Positions 37,102 to 49,033 of a DNA stretch of 64,000 bases are shown here, piece after piece. The DNA comes from Nymphalis io (lineage: Eukaryota > Arthropoda > Insecta > Lepidoptera > Nymphalidae). The position numbers and the translations under genes are program-made. Location of the stretch: the NCBI RefSeq assembly GCF_905147045.1, contig NC_065898.1:4588001-4652000 (forward strand). The letters are read 5' to 3'. Position 1 is the first letter of the stretch. Each line of letters opens with the position of its first letter. Under the pieces are notes generated by a model. The model worked only from the letters and a program-made list of their open reading frames with translations, ran no database searches and had not been told where the DNA came from.

Positions 37102-37800
37102 CTTGCAAATGCAAGCAATATAAAGACTAATTTTGCACTTGAAAACCATTGCTCAGAATCAGAATATGCTTCATTTAATCTCATGTGTTCTTCATGTTTT
37201 TCCACAAGAATATCTTAGCTTCAATATATAAAAAATAAAAATCGATGTAACTTTTTGCGTTGCGTAATATTCCAACTCAAACATTTAGAAACGTTTCAAA
37301 TTTAATGTCCCCAAAGGTATTATACTTAAAAAACATATCATCTAATTAATTTAAAATGTTGTCTTACAACATTCAATTATATTTCTAAATCACATTGTGT
37401 GAAATAATTCAATAAATATTGCGGATGGGTTAACTTAATAAATGAATCGTAGCATATAATTATAAGCGAATACAGGCGTGGCACGGAACCGAACTTGTGA
37501 CCGTGAATGGAACGATGACGTTTATATTTTCAATGATATATGTCCTTTTTGCAATCATTATATGCAAATAAGGGTTACTAAATAATTATTTCGATATAAA
37601 ACATCGCTAATATTTATGAATTAATTTCTTAATGAGACTAGAAAGCTTTATATTATGAATAAAAATTGACGACCAAAAATTATAACAATATAATGCCGAA
37701 TTGGGGACGATCGATTTTTCAAAATAACTCTTAAAGTAGACGATTTCAAGTGTTGGAAAAGTCTACGACGTCATATTGCAGTACCTATTATTCAGTGACA
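37102..37800. other. AT-rich intergenic sequence
   Basis: Nothing recognised. Confidence 0.5.
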
Positions 37801-38135
37801 AGCCTCAATATACCGTACCGTAACAGCCTGTGAATGTCCCACTGCTGGGCTAAAGGCCTCCTCTTTCTTTTTTGAGGAGAAGGTTTGGAGCTTATTCCAC
37901 CACGCTGCTCCAGTGCGGGTTGGTGGAATACACATGTGGCAGAATTTCAGTGAAATTAGACACATGCAGGTTTCCTCACGATGTTTTCCTTCACCGTAAA
38001 GCACGAGATGAACTATAATCACAAATTAAGCACAAGAAAATTCAGTGGTGCTTGCCCGGGTTTGAACCCACGATCATCGGTTAAGATTCATGCGTTCTTA
38101 CCACTGGGCTATCTCGGCTTTTTAGCCTCAATATA
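37801..38135 (-). mobile_element. SINE family 1, full length, with 12-bp target-site duplication
   Basis: AGCCTCAATATA at 37801-37812 and 38124-38135 flanks the element exactly. The tail unit here is TTACGG-like. Near-consensus, likely recent. Confidence 0.93.
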
Positions 38136-39548
38136 TTAGTGTTTAATTAGAATGGTTTAGTTGATACATTATCTTCAAATCAAACAATAGATCGTATACT
38201 TACTGGACTAACTATTTTTAGGTCTTATTAATTAATGAAATTGACGCGATGACTTACTTCAACACACTAATAAAACAACGTAATGAACTGCGTACAAAAA
38301 TTAAAAAAAAATCTACCTATCAAATGACTAAGCTTGACAAAACTAATAGAACAATTTATAATAATTATTAAGAATATTGTGTTCACGAAGCTTATACTGA
38401 GAATGCTCACAGAAGATTTACTGTCCATGACGTCACCATTAAATATACTGACAATTGGTATAGTACAATTCTTGTACTATTTAAAAAAACTTCGAACGAA
38501 TATTCGAATCGAAAAAATTTTCACATTGAGATATCATACGTTATGAGATATCAATTTTCTATCGATTATAAACTTTCTCTATGTAATTGACCCGTAATAT
38601 GAGTTCTATCACGTGGGTGGATGCAATAACGAGATCCGGACTATGGTAAATCACATAACCTTTCAGAACACGATATATATTCGTATGTATATACATTGAT
38701 TACAAGCATGATAAATTGCGTCTTATTTTAATTGCTTGTAGACTTTTATCCTGAGTAATTCTAAAATTTCGATATGATGCTGATAATAAAAATATGCAAG
38801 AAAATTAAAATCAATCAAAATAATAAAAATACACAATAAGGTTATTATATCAATTCGATGTTCTTATTTCTAAAAGGTTATTGTTATTTATAACGGTGTT
38901 ATTGTTCTGCATGTATATTGAATATAAAAAATATGTAAACAATATGAATTCCGTAATTTTTAAATATATTATACGCTATTTATTATAACAATTTTCTTTT
39001 TTTATATGATTTTGAGATAATCAAAATTATGCGAAACCCGCCTCCGATCTGCCCGTGACCTCACTAGGAGTCGTGCCTGAAATTCAGTCGACATCGGTTA
39101 AAGCATTAAGCCGAGGCAGTCGCGAGCCCCATTGAGCCAAATTATATTTTCACTAGAATTTGTATACTTTTCTCTTCTGTATATTTATTTATTAAAAAAA
39201 AAAACAACATTAACATTCTATTATAATTGCATAAAAATGTATTTATACCGAAAAGAAAATTCGTATCTTAATTTATCAAATTAATGGTGCCGATGAGATC
39301 AATGACGCTAAAAGCAATCAAAACACGACTCCTAATTCTCACGACAAATTGCCGCCAGACGAGACAGGAGCAGCAAAAAATTCGCTCCAGTTTTGACACA
39401 AAAACTATTTTATTGCGCCTAACAAGGCAACCCTGATGTTATCGAATGTATTACTTTCATCCCTTATCGTTAACCGTGCTCTTTTAATAATTGGTCAGTG
39501 ATGGGTTTATATGGTAACGGTTTTAATACAAAATATACCTATAAAAAT
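38136..39548. other. Intergenic sequence with two GC-richer patches
   Basis: 39045-39135 (CCCGCCTCCGATCTGCCCG) and 39285-39440 (TTGCCGCCAGACGAGACAGG, then TTTTATTGCGCC) look single-copy and carry no convincing frame. They are regulatory candidates only by composition. Confidence 0.35.
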
Positions 39549-39924
39549 AACTCTGACCAATAATAAATAATAATAATATCCTCCAGACATATTTCGGCCA
39601 CGGTGGTCAATCTTAAAAGAGATTAGCCAACTACGCAGGAGATATTATAGTGCACAAGTGTGTGCGCAAACACAGGTGCACTCTCTATTCCCTAACATAA
39701 TCCGATGGGACGGTAATCCGACACGAAAAAGAGTTCAGGCGCAGGACCAACGGCTTTACGTGCTTTCCGAGGCACGGGAATGACACACTTCCAACTTCCA
39801 GACTCCGGACTGCTACTGAGAAAAACCCAATAACTTTTTTTGGCCTGACCTGGGAATTGAACCCAGGACCTCCGGGTCTGCGGGTCTATCAAGTCAGTAA
39901 ACCAACGAGGCAGTCAACTCTGAC
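39549..39924 (-). mobile_element. SINE family 3, full length, with 9-bp target-site duplication
   Basis: AACTCTGAC at 39549-39557 and 39916-39924 flanks the element. On the minus strand the head begins GACTGCCTCGTTGG and includes a B-box-like GGGTTCAATTCCC. The tail is a short ATT-rich repeat (about 39560-39580). This copy defines both ends of the family. Confidence 0.92.
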
Positions 39925-41637
39925 TATACAATAGTACATAAGCTTCATTCCAATCAAATTTAATTTTAATGCTAGCAAAATTTTTAAAATTATTGATATA
40001 TATTTTTATATCTTATAAATTGGTACTAATTTCGTAAGTTAATATTTAAAATGTTGCAAATATATAATAAATTGTTAAAGAAAACAAACGCCATGTGGTC
40101 ACATCCTTATTTTTTTCTATCGTTGGGTTACCGATAATCATGTCACACATTTTTTTACACAAAACCACACAGGACAAAATGGCGTTACCATCAGATTATC
40201 ATAGGCTTGTGGTCGGATTATTACTTAATTTTTTTTTCTCGCCTACCTGTTCAAAACCCGAGATATTTCAAACGGATAGGCCAAAGTTTCGGATATAGAC
40301 GTCAAACAGCTAGTTTATTTCGACCTCCGCTGTTGTGATACCGTTCTGATAAATGAGCTCTCGATAGATTGGCAAGTAATACGCCTAAATTGAAAAGGTA
40401 AGCAAGCTCCTTAAGTGAATACAATGTTTATTATAACTATTAGAGATTTGTCTAAACAATTTATTTGACTGTGTTAAGATAAACCTGACGATTCGAATAT
40501 CGTTCATGTGAGTGACAAATATTTTGAGATTAGTTATCTTTAATATTAACATTTGATCTTTCATTGTTAAGCCATGACTAAACGAAATACTTGAGAAATC
40601 ATTTATGTCATTGACATAAATACGACTTATGATTAAATGAAATCAACATTTTAATTAAAAAAAATTATGCTTAAATATCTCTCGATTCGACAATTTAAAA
40701 TCACTTATATAAGAATACATCTGTAGTTACAAGTCACTTAAACAACATAAATTGTTCAGATTTATAAATCTTGCAGTACAATATTCGGCGGAAGAGATAA
40801 AACAGCCGTTAAACAAACCGTTAGATGTTCATATTCCTTGCGATTTTACAATAGTTCTGCTATATGATGCATTAGAAACAGTTCTTAGAAAAACTATCTT
40901 CCTTTAAAGTTCCGATTAAAACTTCGCCGGCATTCAAAATTCACCATGAATTCCATTGATTGTTTCGACCACTACCGAATGTCTTGTAAATTGGAAGTTC
41001 AAAGTTGCGTATTTGTCTTTACTCACTCTGCAACTGGAATCAGTTATAAATAGACTCGAAAGCGTCAAAACAGTCTCCTATCATTTTAAGTGTGGGTAGT
41101 TTATTATAAAATTGTATTACTTAATGATTTTCTACAAGTTTGTAAATTGAAATATCTTCAAATAAAACAGGTCTGCTCAAAGATAAGACAAAGCCACTAC
41201 TAAACTAATATACATAAAATTTATAGCATAATATGCAGCGCGTTTTGGAGAAAGTATTAGTATATATTATAGCATATAAATAGTTGCGCTTCGCAATTTC
41301 ACCGGCTTTTAATTTAGACATGACGCGACGACCGTTAATTTCATGTTCTTGTGATATAATAAATAAATCAACTGTTGCAAAACATTAAGATGTTAAATAT
41401 TACACTATTAACCTTGATATTCTCGTTGGTCCATAAAACATCGTTCTCGTTCAGTGGCAAATAGTTGCTGATACATAAAACGAAGCAACAGCTCCCAACA
41501 AAGTAGGAGCTTAGTGTCATTCCAACTCTGAGTTATAGCTGAAATAACAATTTAACGATAATACCAAATGTTATGCATCAGGATCAATCATTTATCAGAA
41601 CATATAATTTAGACCACCAACGTTCAACGCTTACAGC
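39925..41637. other. Intergenic sequence
   Basis: Contains three Runt-type words within 121 bases: TGTGGTC (40094-40100), AACCACA (40163-40169) and TGTGGTC (40208-40214). The 67-codon frame at 40095 has no motif. The rest is AT-rich. Confidence 0.4.
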
Positions 41638-41757
41638 TTGGTAGAGCTTTGTGCAAGCTAGTCTGGGTAGTACTCATCAGATATTATAGCGCAAAACAGT
41701 AGTACAGTAGTTGTATCCTGGTTTGAAGGGTGAGTGAGCCAGTGTAACTTCAACCAC
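41638..41757 (+). mobile_element. SINE family 2, 5' fragment
   Basis: Only the head half remains (GAGCTTTGTGCAAGCTAGTC to GAGTGAGCCAGTGTAAC), with a small deletion near TACTCATCAG. The loss of the 3' half is unusual for a retroposon and points to later deletion. Confidence 0.75.
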
Positions 41758-42890
41758 GATGGACACAATATTAATGTTTCCGTATATATTTAAAACAATA
41801 TGTGTATTGTTACTAACTGAATTTCTTCAATTTTATTATTATATGAATTTTGTTTATGATTAATTAAACAGCTAAAATTAATAATTTTAGTCATTTTAAT
41901 TAACATTAAAAGAAAATGCCTGCGTTAAAAAAACACATACTAGTCGATCTACTTGTACTCTATTAAACCATACATACGTACCTACTTATCGAGGTAGCGT
42001 GAAGGGCAATTTTTTCGTACTAAGCAGTTATAATCAATTTGTATTTATAAATATTACGAAAAATCATAATAAAATTAACATTTATATACAGTAAACAATA
42101 ATGCAAGTAAAAGTAAACTACGCAATAATAAATATATAAATTTCAATTTTCAAAATCACAATTAACAAAGTATTATATATTTTCTAATGTTACGTAAGCA
42201 CTATAAAGATGACAGCGATAAAAGAGAACACGATGTATAACGATTTATTAATCAATAATTCGAATGAAAGGAAGAAAAAATATCATACATATCACAAGGA
42301 GAGCAGCTCAATCGTTGTATGGAGTGTGTTATTTATTAAAGTAGATTATCGCAACAAATCACTCGGCTGATTGCCGTGGTATCGTCTTGTGTAACCCGAG
42401 ATCGCCCCTTACATTTGATGATTGGACAAATAAATATATTTTCCGTATCCTGTTTATCAGGTCTGGGGTGTTAATAAAAATGTAGGGGAGTTTCGGCTAT
42501 GTTGGACATATTGCTTTACATTTTTTTAACTACAATAAAAGTTATTATTTATATATTTGGTTTTAAATAATAATACGAAATATACATTTGCTGAATAACA
42601 ATTGATTTTACATATCAATATAAATCCGTGCACACACTTAGTAGGTATTTGTTTACTTCCCATGGGTATGCGATAACATAAATATGTCCATAAAATTAAA
42701 TGACATTTTTATGAGTAATTACAATTTAACAACGTTAGTCTGTGGTACTTTGTCGCGTAATATTAAACAGCAATATGTATGTATTAATCTTAGCTAATTT
42801 TTAAATAAAGAACACAAATAAATAACTTGGTGAAATAATTAAAAAAAAACAATTCACAAACACAAAACGTTATACATCTTTTTCCCCCAG
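41758..42890. other. AT-rich intergenic sequence
   Basis: GAGATCGCCCCTTACATTTG near 42400 is a GC spot. No gene recognised. Confidence 0.45.
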
Positions 42891-43039
42891 ACTACCCGCT
42901 CGGTGTGAATGGGCCCGTGGTCAGGGTGGCCGGCGTCCGTCGTCCTATCGTTACTAATAAATTAGAAGCCACTAATACAAGCCGTGCCCTTACAGAAGAC
43001 TGGTCGTGTCAAGTCGCCACTAATGTACTGCCGCGATAA
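42891..43039 (+). other. Possible unannotated terminal exon
   Basis: CATCTTTTTCCCCCAG ends at 42890 and is a textbook splice acceptor. After it, a frame starting at 42893 runs 48 codons to TAA at 43037-43039. In the first 19 codons G or C fills about 15 first, 10 second and 14 third positions, a coding-like pattern, then the sequence turns AT-rich. The start reads YPLGVNGPVVRVAGVRRP, which I do not recognise. No exon upstream can be paired with it from this window, and no strong donor is seen inside it. It may equally be a GC-rich regulatory island. Confidence 0.25.
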
Positions 43040-43864
43040 CACTTTCAAAAGTACTCATGTACAATCAACCAACATAAAGAGACCTATCGAGCACGTTATG
43101 TATGTACGAGTTGCGTGACTGTGTCACGTCTCTTGAATTATGGTCGTATAGAGTTGATATTCGTTGTATTGAGGCGAGGAATTGTTGCCTCCTTTATATC
43201 GTTAGTTTAGGATTCCCTGTCACTTTGCTCGTTTGTGTAATGTAAATTCCAGCGTGCTTTATTGTTGATGACTCTGTAATTGATTGTGGTCGGATTTATG
43301 GCTAAATAAACATTTTTAAGTTTGTTTTTTATTTATTTATAAAAAATCGCAACGTGACTAAGGCCTTTGCGGGTTTGTACCGTTCGCGGGTGACAGTTTT
43401 TAAATCTGAGTAATGGAGCATAAAAAAGGACCTTAAACTTATCTGAAATCAAGAGGTCGAATAAAACGCATTCCTAAATTTATATTTATAACGACAGATA
43501 TTAAATCTTTGCAATCATTGCCGTACTCGCTGTTATAACGCAGCTCCATGTGGGGTATCGAAAATGACAAATTCAATTACATATGTTTGTATGAAAGGTA
43601 TATATATAAACTATATAGAATTTTTCCCCAAATATTTAATGATTATATTTAATTGTATATTCTTAATCGATTAACAATACTATTAATTGTAATTTAATTG
43701 GGAGGGCTCTTAAAAGCATGTTTCAATTGTCACTAAATCGTAATGAAGAAATTACTGAGAAGAGCCGTCAAGAAATTCAGTAGCTTCTCTTTTTTACCAA
43801 ATTAATTATGCAATGTACGATAATTACATACAATTACGGCTTTACAAAGTTTGCTTTGAGCGTG
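43040..43864. other. Intergenic sequence
   Basis: A string near 43755-43800 (ACTGAGAAGAGCCGTCAAGA, then GTAGCTTCTCTTTTTTACC) resembles a common lepidopteran repeat I cannot name. Otherwise nothing recognised. Confidence 0.4.
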
Positions 43865-43972
43865 TTTAATCAAACAATGCTGTGTCTTTTTCTTTCGAAT
43901 GTCAAATCAATAATGGCAGAAAGAGATAAATCTGTGTCTAATGAAACAGCCGCTAAGCAACGTTTATAAGGA
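43865..43972 (+). repeat. Unnamed dispersed repeat, copy 1 of 3
   Basis: Landmarks AACAATGCTGTGTCTTT, TCGAATGTCAAAT, GGCAGAAAGAGA, GAAACAGCCGCTAAGCAACG and TTTATAAG. The same series recurs at 49270 and 54241, all on the + strand, about 5 kb apart. No coding capacity and no obvious tRNA head. Confidence 0.75.
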
Positions 43973-44264
43973 TGTTAAATTTTAATAAAATCTCTTATTA
44001 TATACTTATAACGATTAAACATACATACATAATAAATATAACTTTGTTATTTTGTAAATATATTTAATGAATTAGCTATCTAAGTTATTAATAAGTCTGC
44101 GCATTCGATCAGACTGGGGAGCAGCGGACTGGAATAATACGGGCTTGCTATTTGTGAAGGATACGTCGAGATGTTGCAACTAGCGTAGTGAAACGTGTGT
44201 GGGTAGGTGTTATGCAACACTGAATTCAAGTACTATTTAAATAATAAAAAGGTAAGACATTATC
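43973..44264. other. Intergenic sequence
   Basis: A GC-richer patch at 44098-44220 (GACTGGGGAGCAGCGGACTG) has no open frame. Confidence 0.4.
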
Positions 44265-44412
44265 TGATCCATTGGCAATTTATTCTTGAATGGCAAGTGA
44301 GCCAGTGTAATTAGCACATATAATAATATCTGACATCACATAGACGTTGTAAGAAGCGGTTTATATTTCTTGGCGTGACAATATCTATAACCAAAGGTGA
44401 GCACTAAACTTA
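44265..44412 (+). mobile_element. SINE family 2, very degenerate
   Basis: GTGAGCCAGTGTAATTAGCAC, TTTCTTGGCGTGACAATATC and GGTGAGCACTAAACTTACCAT keep the order of the family. Identity is low. Confidence 0.5.
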
Positions 44413-44892
44413 CCATAAGCTTTGCTTATTCGAATTCATAAGATTAATTTGAAAAATAATAGTGTAATAATAGTCATTAAACTTTTACTTATTTTTTATT
44501 TTGAATTGCTTGTAAAGTACTAACGGTTTTTTCTATAAATGTCGTTTATATAAACACGCGCTACGTAGCTTTTAAATGTAAGGTCTTTACTGTATAACAC
44601 TATCCAGAGAATGCAATAAGAACAAAATAAATTTCTTTGTTAATGTTCACGATCCGGTCTTGAAGACATCCAACTAGGACATAATCGACTGGACTCTGAT
44701 GTCATGACCCATTAATCTATACATATATCTATCGTATGTCATATCATCTTTACTCTAGTTTATAATTGATAATTAAAAAATTACAAAAATAACTAAACTT
44801 TAAATATAATTACAAATAAGATTATCTTCGACATATTTCGTTCCAAAAATATTTTGAAATACGTCGACTGATTTTGAAAAAAGCCATTTTAA
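44413..44892. other. AT-rich intergenic sequence
   Basis: Nothing recognised. Confidence 0.5.
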
Positions 44893-45150
44893 AGGACTAC
44901 CCTGTGCACAATTGTGTGCGCAACACAAGTCTTATGCCTCATGTGTAATATGATGGATCGGAAAGAGTTCAAACGTAAGACCAACGGTTTTACATAATTT
45001 CCGTGGCATGGAAATATAACACTGCTAACTTCAGACTCCAGGCTGCAGCTGAGGGTTCGTCATAAGAAAAACTCAACATTTTTTTATTGGCCCAAACAGG
45101 GTTTTGAACCTGGAACCTCGTGATGTCCTAGGTTGAAGCCATGAAGCAGC
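44893..45150 (-). mobile_element. SINE family 3, diverged
   Basis: GCACAATTGTGTGCGCAACAC, AAGACCAACGGTTTTAC and, at the head, GGTTTTGAACCTGGAACCTC (decayed B-box). The flanks are too diverged to find a duplication. Confidence 0.8.
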
Positions 45151-45207
45151 TAGATGTAAATATATTGCTTGAATCACATAATAAGTATTAAATCGTTTGG
45201 TCAATAT

Positions 45208-45380
45208 CTGGTGGTAGTGCTTTTTCTAACCCATTCTGATGTATCCCAACGACTCATAATTTATTCTACTGTATATTTCAATACTCTATATTGTTGATTT
45301 GCGGCTTGGAAGGTGAGTTAACCAGTGTGGTTAGGCACAAGGGACATAGCGATTCCATGATGCTCCCGATGAACCGCTGG
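45208..45380 (+). mobile_element. SINE family 2, degenerate, followed by unrecognised sequence
   Basis: CTGGTGGTAGTGCTTTTTC, then GGTGAGTTAACCAGTGTGG and GGCACAAGGGACATAG match the family. From 45380 to about 45475 a GC-richer stretch (GGGTATTCCGGTGTACTGG) is unlike the SINE and is probably part of another repeat. Confidence 0.6.
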
Positions 45381-45475
45381 CTTTTTAAGGGGGTATTCCG
45401 GTGTACTGGACGTTCTAGGTGCTGACTAGTCCCACTTCATAGAGGGAAACGCACAAGAAAATGTCAACACAAATG

Positions 45476-46018
45476 GGTTAATTTTTAGTTCTATTTGATT
45501 ATTAATTACTTACTTTTTAATTTAGTTTAATTCTGTTTTGCTTTAAGTTATTTATTTTTATTTTACAAGTGATAGTTTTTATAAGTTTTCTTATGTTTGT
45601 TCTAATGTTACGCTGTAGTTACTAACTAATGTAAACTTTATTTTTTGCTTTTTAGCCCTCATATAAGCACAATCATACAAATCATACAAAGCGCATCGAG
45701 AAGACTCGATTGTAAATATTTTCGGTTAAATGTATAACTGTATGTCATTGTTGATTGTATAATTGTACTCAGTTTTGTGGCCTAGATAAAAAAATAATAA
45801 AAAAAGGCTTATAATAATATATAACATATTTCCTTACTTTATTGTACACAACAAAGAAAACAAATTTACAAAACATGGATACAACCTAAATATGAGTAGC
45901 ATACACATTTGGCGAGCTTATCGCTACATAGCGATCTCTTCCAGGCAACCAACGGTGTAAGGAACTCACAGGATATGGTATAGGTGGTGCTGTAATAATA
46001 TATAAAATAACAATATAT
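45476..46018. other. AT-rich intergenic sequence
   Basis: Nothing recognised apart from a mixed patch at 45900-45985. Confidence 0.45.
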
Positions 46019-46350
46019 AACAAAAACCGAGATGACCTAGTAGCCGAGATGGCCTAGTGGTTAGAACACGTGAATCTTAACCGATGATCGTGGGTTCAAA
46101 CCCGGGCAAGCACCACTGAATTTTCATATGCTTAATTTGTGATTATAATTCATCTCGTGCTTGACGGTGAAGGAAAACATCGTGAGGAAACCTGCATGTG
46201 TCTAATTTCATTGAAATTATGTCACATGTGTATTCTACCAACTCGCATTGGAGCAGCGTGGTGGAATAAGCTCCAAACCTTCTCCTCAAAAGGGTGAGGA
46301 GGCCTTAGCCTAGCAGTGGGACATTAACAGGCTGTTACTAGAACAAAAAC
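46019..46350 (+). mobile_element. SINE family 1, full length, with 9-bp target-site duplication and duplicated head start
   Basis: AACAAAAAC at 46019-46027 and 46342-46350 flanks the copy. The first 16 bases of the head appear twice in tandem (CGAGATGACCTAGTA then GCCGAGATGGCCTAGTGG). Body and tail (GGCTGTTACTAG) are near consensus. Confidence 0.92.
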
Positions 46351-46519
46351 AAAATTATAAATAATATCAATATATACATATTAAACACATATATATAAAT
46401 AAATAAATTATATTGTCAATATATACTGAAATGGGATGACATAAAAATGATCCTATGATTTGTATCACATTAATAATTTAAGATTGCACTATTTACTGTG
46501 CCAATATCTATGATGGTAA

Positions 46520-46862
46520 CCACCTCATTATACAGTGACAGCCTGTGAATGTCCCACTGCTGGGCTAAAGCCTCCTCTTCCCTTTTTTGAGGAGAAGGTT
46601 TGGAGCTTATTCCACCACGCTGCTGGTATGAGGGTTGGTGGAATACACATGTGGCATCGGTGAGGAAACACTGCATGTGAAATTTGAAACATGCAGGTTT
46701 CCTCATCCATGTTTTCCTTCACCGTCAAGCACGAAATGAATTATAAACACAAATTAAGCACATGAAAATTCTGTGGTACTTGCCCGGGTTTGAACCCACG
46801 ATCATCGGTTAAAATTCACGCGCTCTAACCACTGGGCCATCTCGGCTCTCCACCTCATTATA
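46520..46862 (-). mobile_element. SINE family 1, full length, with 13-bp target-site duplication and an internal inversion
   Basis: CCACCTCATTATA at 46520-46532 and 46850-46862 flanks the element exactly. Inside, 46662-46678 and 46689-46704 are inverted copies of one body segment (one extra base on the left). The left copy replaces the normal GAATTTCAGTGAAATTAGAC block. This is the signature of a short template switch or fold-back. Confidence 0.92.
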
Positions 46863-47154
46863 AGGACCATTAACCCATCATCCGTCTGATCAAATCAATC
46901 ATCAGCCATTTATAAATAGAAAAGAAAATATTTACTTTTTAAATATTACTATTATTTTCGCGTGTGGGTAAATACCAACGTGTCCTTGAAGAGGCACGAA
47001 CGTCGAACGACAATTGATTCCAACAGAAAAGAGGTTATTTTATGGCGGTGCGAACGGCCCTTTTATTTCTCCCTCGTTAATATTATGAGCCGTCTGTTAA
47101 AATCAAAGCCTTCATAGTTAAAACTTAAAATATAAATTTTATTTAAGACTAGTT
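46863..47154. other. Intergenic sequence
   Basis: A GC-richer single-copy patch at about 46958-47080 (AAGAGGCACGAACGTCGAAC, GCGGTGCGAACGGCCC) is a candidate regulatory island. Confidence 0.35.
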
Positions 47155-47312
47155 TACGGCTAGGTAAAGGGAGGGTCAGGTGTTAGGTATAAAAAAGCCT
47201 GTCCTTGAGATTTAAGCTTATTCAAAACAAATTTCATCGAAATCGATTCAGTTATTTAGCCCTGAAAGCCTAACAGACAAAGTTACATTCGCATTTATAA
47301 TATTAGTAAAAA
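47155..47312 (-). repeat. Unclassified dispersed repeat (GAACCGATTTTGATG type)
   Basis: Read on the minus strand: TACTAATATTATAAATGCGA, then ACTTTGTCTGTTAGGC, CTGAATCGATTTCGATGAAA, TTGAATAAGCTT and a purine-rich end. Copies at 51230 and 61836 match in order. The family is widespread in Lepidoptera; I cannot assign it to a class. Confidence 0.65.
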
Positions 47313-47804
47313 TTATTTTGTACATAAATTATATAAATATATATTTAAAAATTTAGCATAGGTTAATTTGTACATATGATAATTGAATATCGAACGTTTT
47401 AAATTTAATCGAACATTCGGTATTAAAAATGTTTAATATTAATTATTACTAGACAAACTTCAACAAGAACAACTATAAATATTTTATTAAATAAAAAAGA
47501 GGTACGATATGATTGTAAATTTTTTTAAATGTAATTGTATCTATGGTCATATGTAATTCGTGTAAAACATCAAGTTAAATGTAACAGAGATTGATTTTAC
47601 GGAGCAAGGGCTATTTTACGACTACTCAGATTATGTTGCTCAGCCTCCTCTTTGTTATTGTGCTACAGATAAAATGGGTATTTTGTAAATTACAAACACG
47701 ACCACTTATCCAACGATGGTATTAAAAATCAATTTGTTTCTGGTTAGTTATATTAGTATTATTAGCCAAATTACTTACTGTATATCTTTCTGTTGTTATT
47801 AAGT
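47313..47804. other. AT-rich intergenic sequence
   Basis: Nothing recognised. Confidence 0.5.
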
Positions 47805-47900
47805 CCTAGGACTAGTTTTCGCCCGCGTTTGAAGGTGTTTTTTTCTTTAAGACGTGTAAGCCTAACAAACAAACTCACCACCATGAAATTCACAATTATA
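47805..47900 (-). repeat. Unclassified dispersed repeat, short copy
   Basis: ACTAGTTTTCGCCCGCGTTTG at one edge and TAAGCCTAACAAACAAACTC near the other. The middle is deleted compared with the 53520 copy. Confidence 0.6.
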
Positions 47901-48332
47901 AAATTAGTAAGCATATAATTAATAATACATAAACGATGCGGTAATAACTTATATATTTTATATAAGTACATAGATATAATAGATAAAGTATGTTCCTATA
48001 TTATCATTTTTAAAAACAAAATAATAAATTGCGTATCTTGTTATAAGATCATCAAATCAAAGAAATTTATTTAAAAAAATTAAATAGTCATTTTCATACT
48101 GTATTGTTTATGTTATATGTATTCATAGTCGTGTTACAAAAGCATGTATTTAATAGTTTATCGGTAACGATTATAAATCATACTTTGTTGCTTGAGCACG
48201 TGTTAAATGACTTTATTAGATGCCCTTTTCGACGACTTGGATTTCTTAAGGTTATAAATTGTGACTTTAAAAACACTTACTTTTACCCTCCACAGCTGAA
48301 ACATAGAAGGATGGTGTACGATTCTGTCATAC
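47901..48332. other. AT-rich intergenic sequence
   Basis: Holds the start of a 187-codon open frame (48104-48667) whose second half is SINE sequence; not a gene. Confidence 0.5.
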
Positions 48333-48620
48333 TTTTTTTTTTAAAGAATAGAAAGGCGGACGAGCATTTTGGCCACCTGATGGTAAGTGGTAACCAAAGC
48401 CCAGTCATTGGCACTTTAAGAAATGTTGACCATCGCTTACATTGCCAATGCGCATCCAACCTTGGACCTAAGATTTTATGTCCCTTGTACTGTAACTATA
48501 CTGGCTCACTCACCCTTCAAACCGGAACACAACAATACCAAGTATTGCTGTTTTGCGGTAGAATATCTGATGAGTCGGTGGTACCTACCCAGACGAGCTT
48601 GCACAAATCTCTACCATCAG
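48333..48620 (-). mobile_element. SINE family 2, near full length
   Basis: T-run at 48333-48342 (tail) to CTACCATCAG (head). A few substitutions and small deletions. Confidence 0.88.
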
Positions 48621-48700
48621 TTTTATATTTTTTATCATTTAAATTTAGCGGTTTTAACTACAATTAAGAAACGATTGTTGTAAGGAGATTAACAATAAGC

Positions 48701-49033
48701 GAGTCTATTAAGATAAGAGCCGAGATGGCCCCGTGGTAAGAACTCGTGAATCTTAACCGATGATCGTGGGTTCAAACCCGGGCAAGCACCACTGAATTTT
48801 CATGTGCTTAATTTGTGATTATAATTCATCTCGTGCTTTACGGTCAAGGAAAACATCGTGAGGAAACCTGCATGTGTCTAATTCCACGGAAATTCTGCCA
48901 CATGTGTATTCCACCAACCCGCATTGGAGCAGCGTGGTGGAATAAGCTCCAAACCTTCTCCTCAAAAAAAAAAGAGGAGAGGAGGCCTTTAGCCCAGCAG
49001 TGGGACATTCACAGGCTGTTACGGAGTCTATTA
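48701..49033 (+). mobile_element. SINE family 1, full length, with 10-bp target-site duplication
   Basis: GAGTCTATTA at 48701-48710 and 49024-49033 flanks the element. Head GAGCCGAGATGGCC, B-box GGGTTCAAACCCG, tail AGGCTGTTACG. Close to consensus. Confidence 0.93.

Noticed and set aside
48104..48667. 187-codon + strand open frame
   Set aside because: The longest frame outside the real gene, but its second half is the reverse complement of a family 2 SINE (48333-48620) and the first half is AT-rich with no motif. It is a chance fusion.
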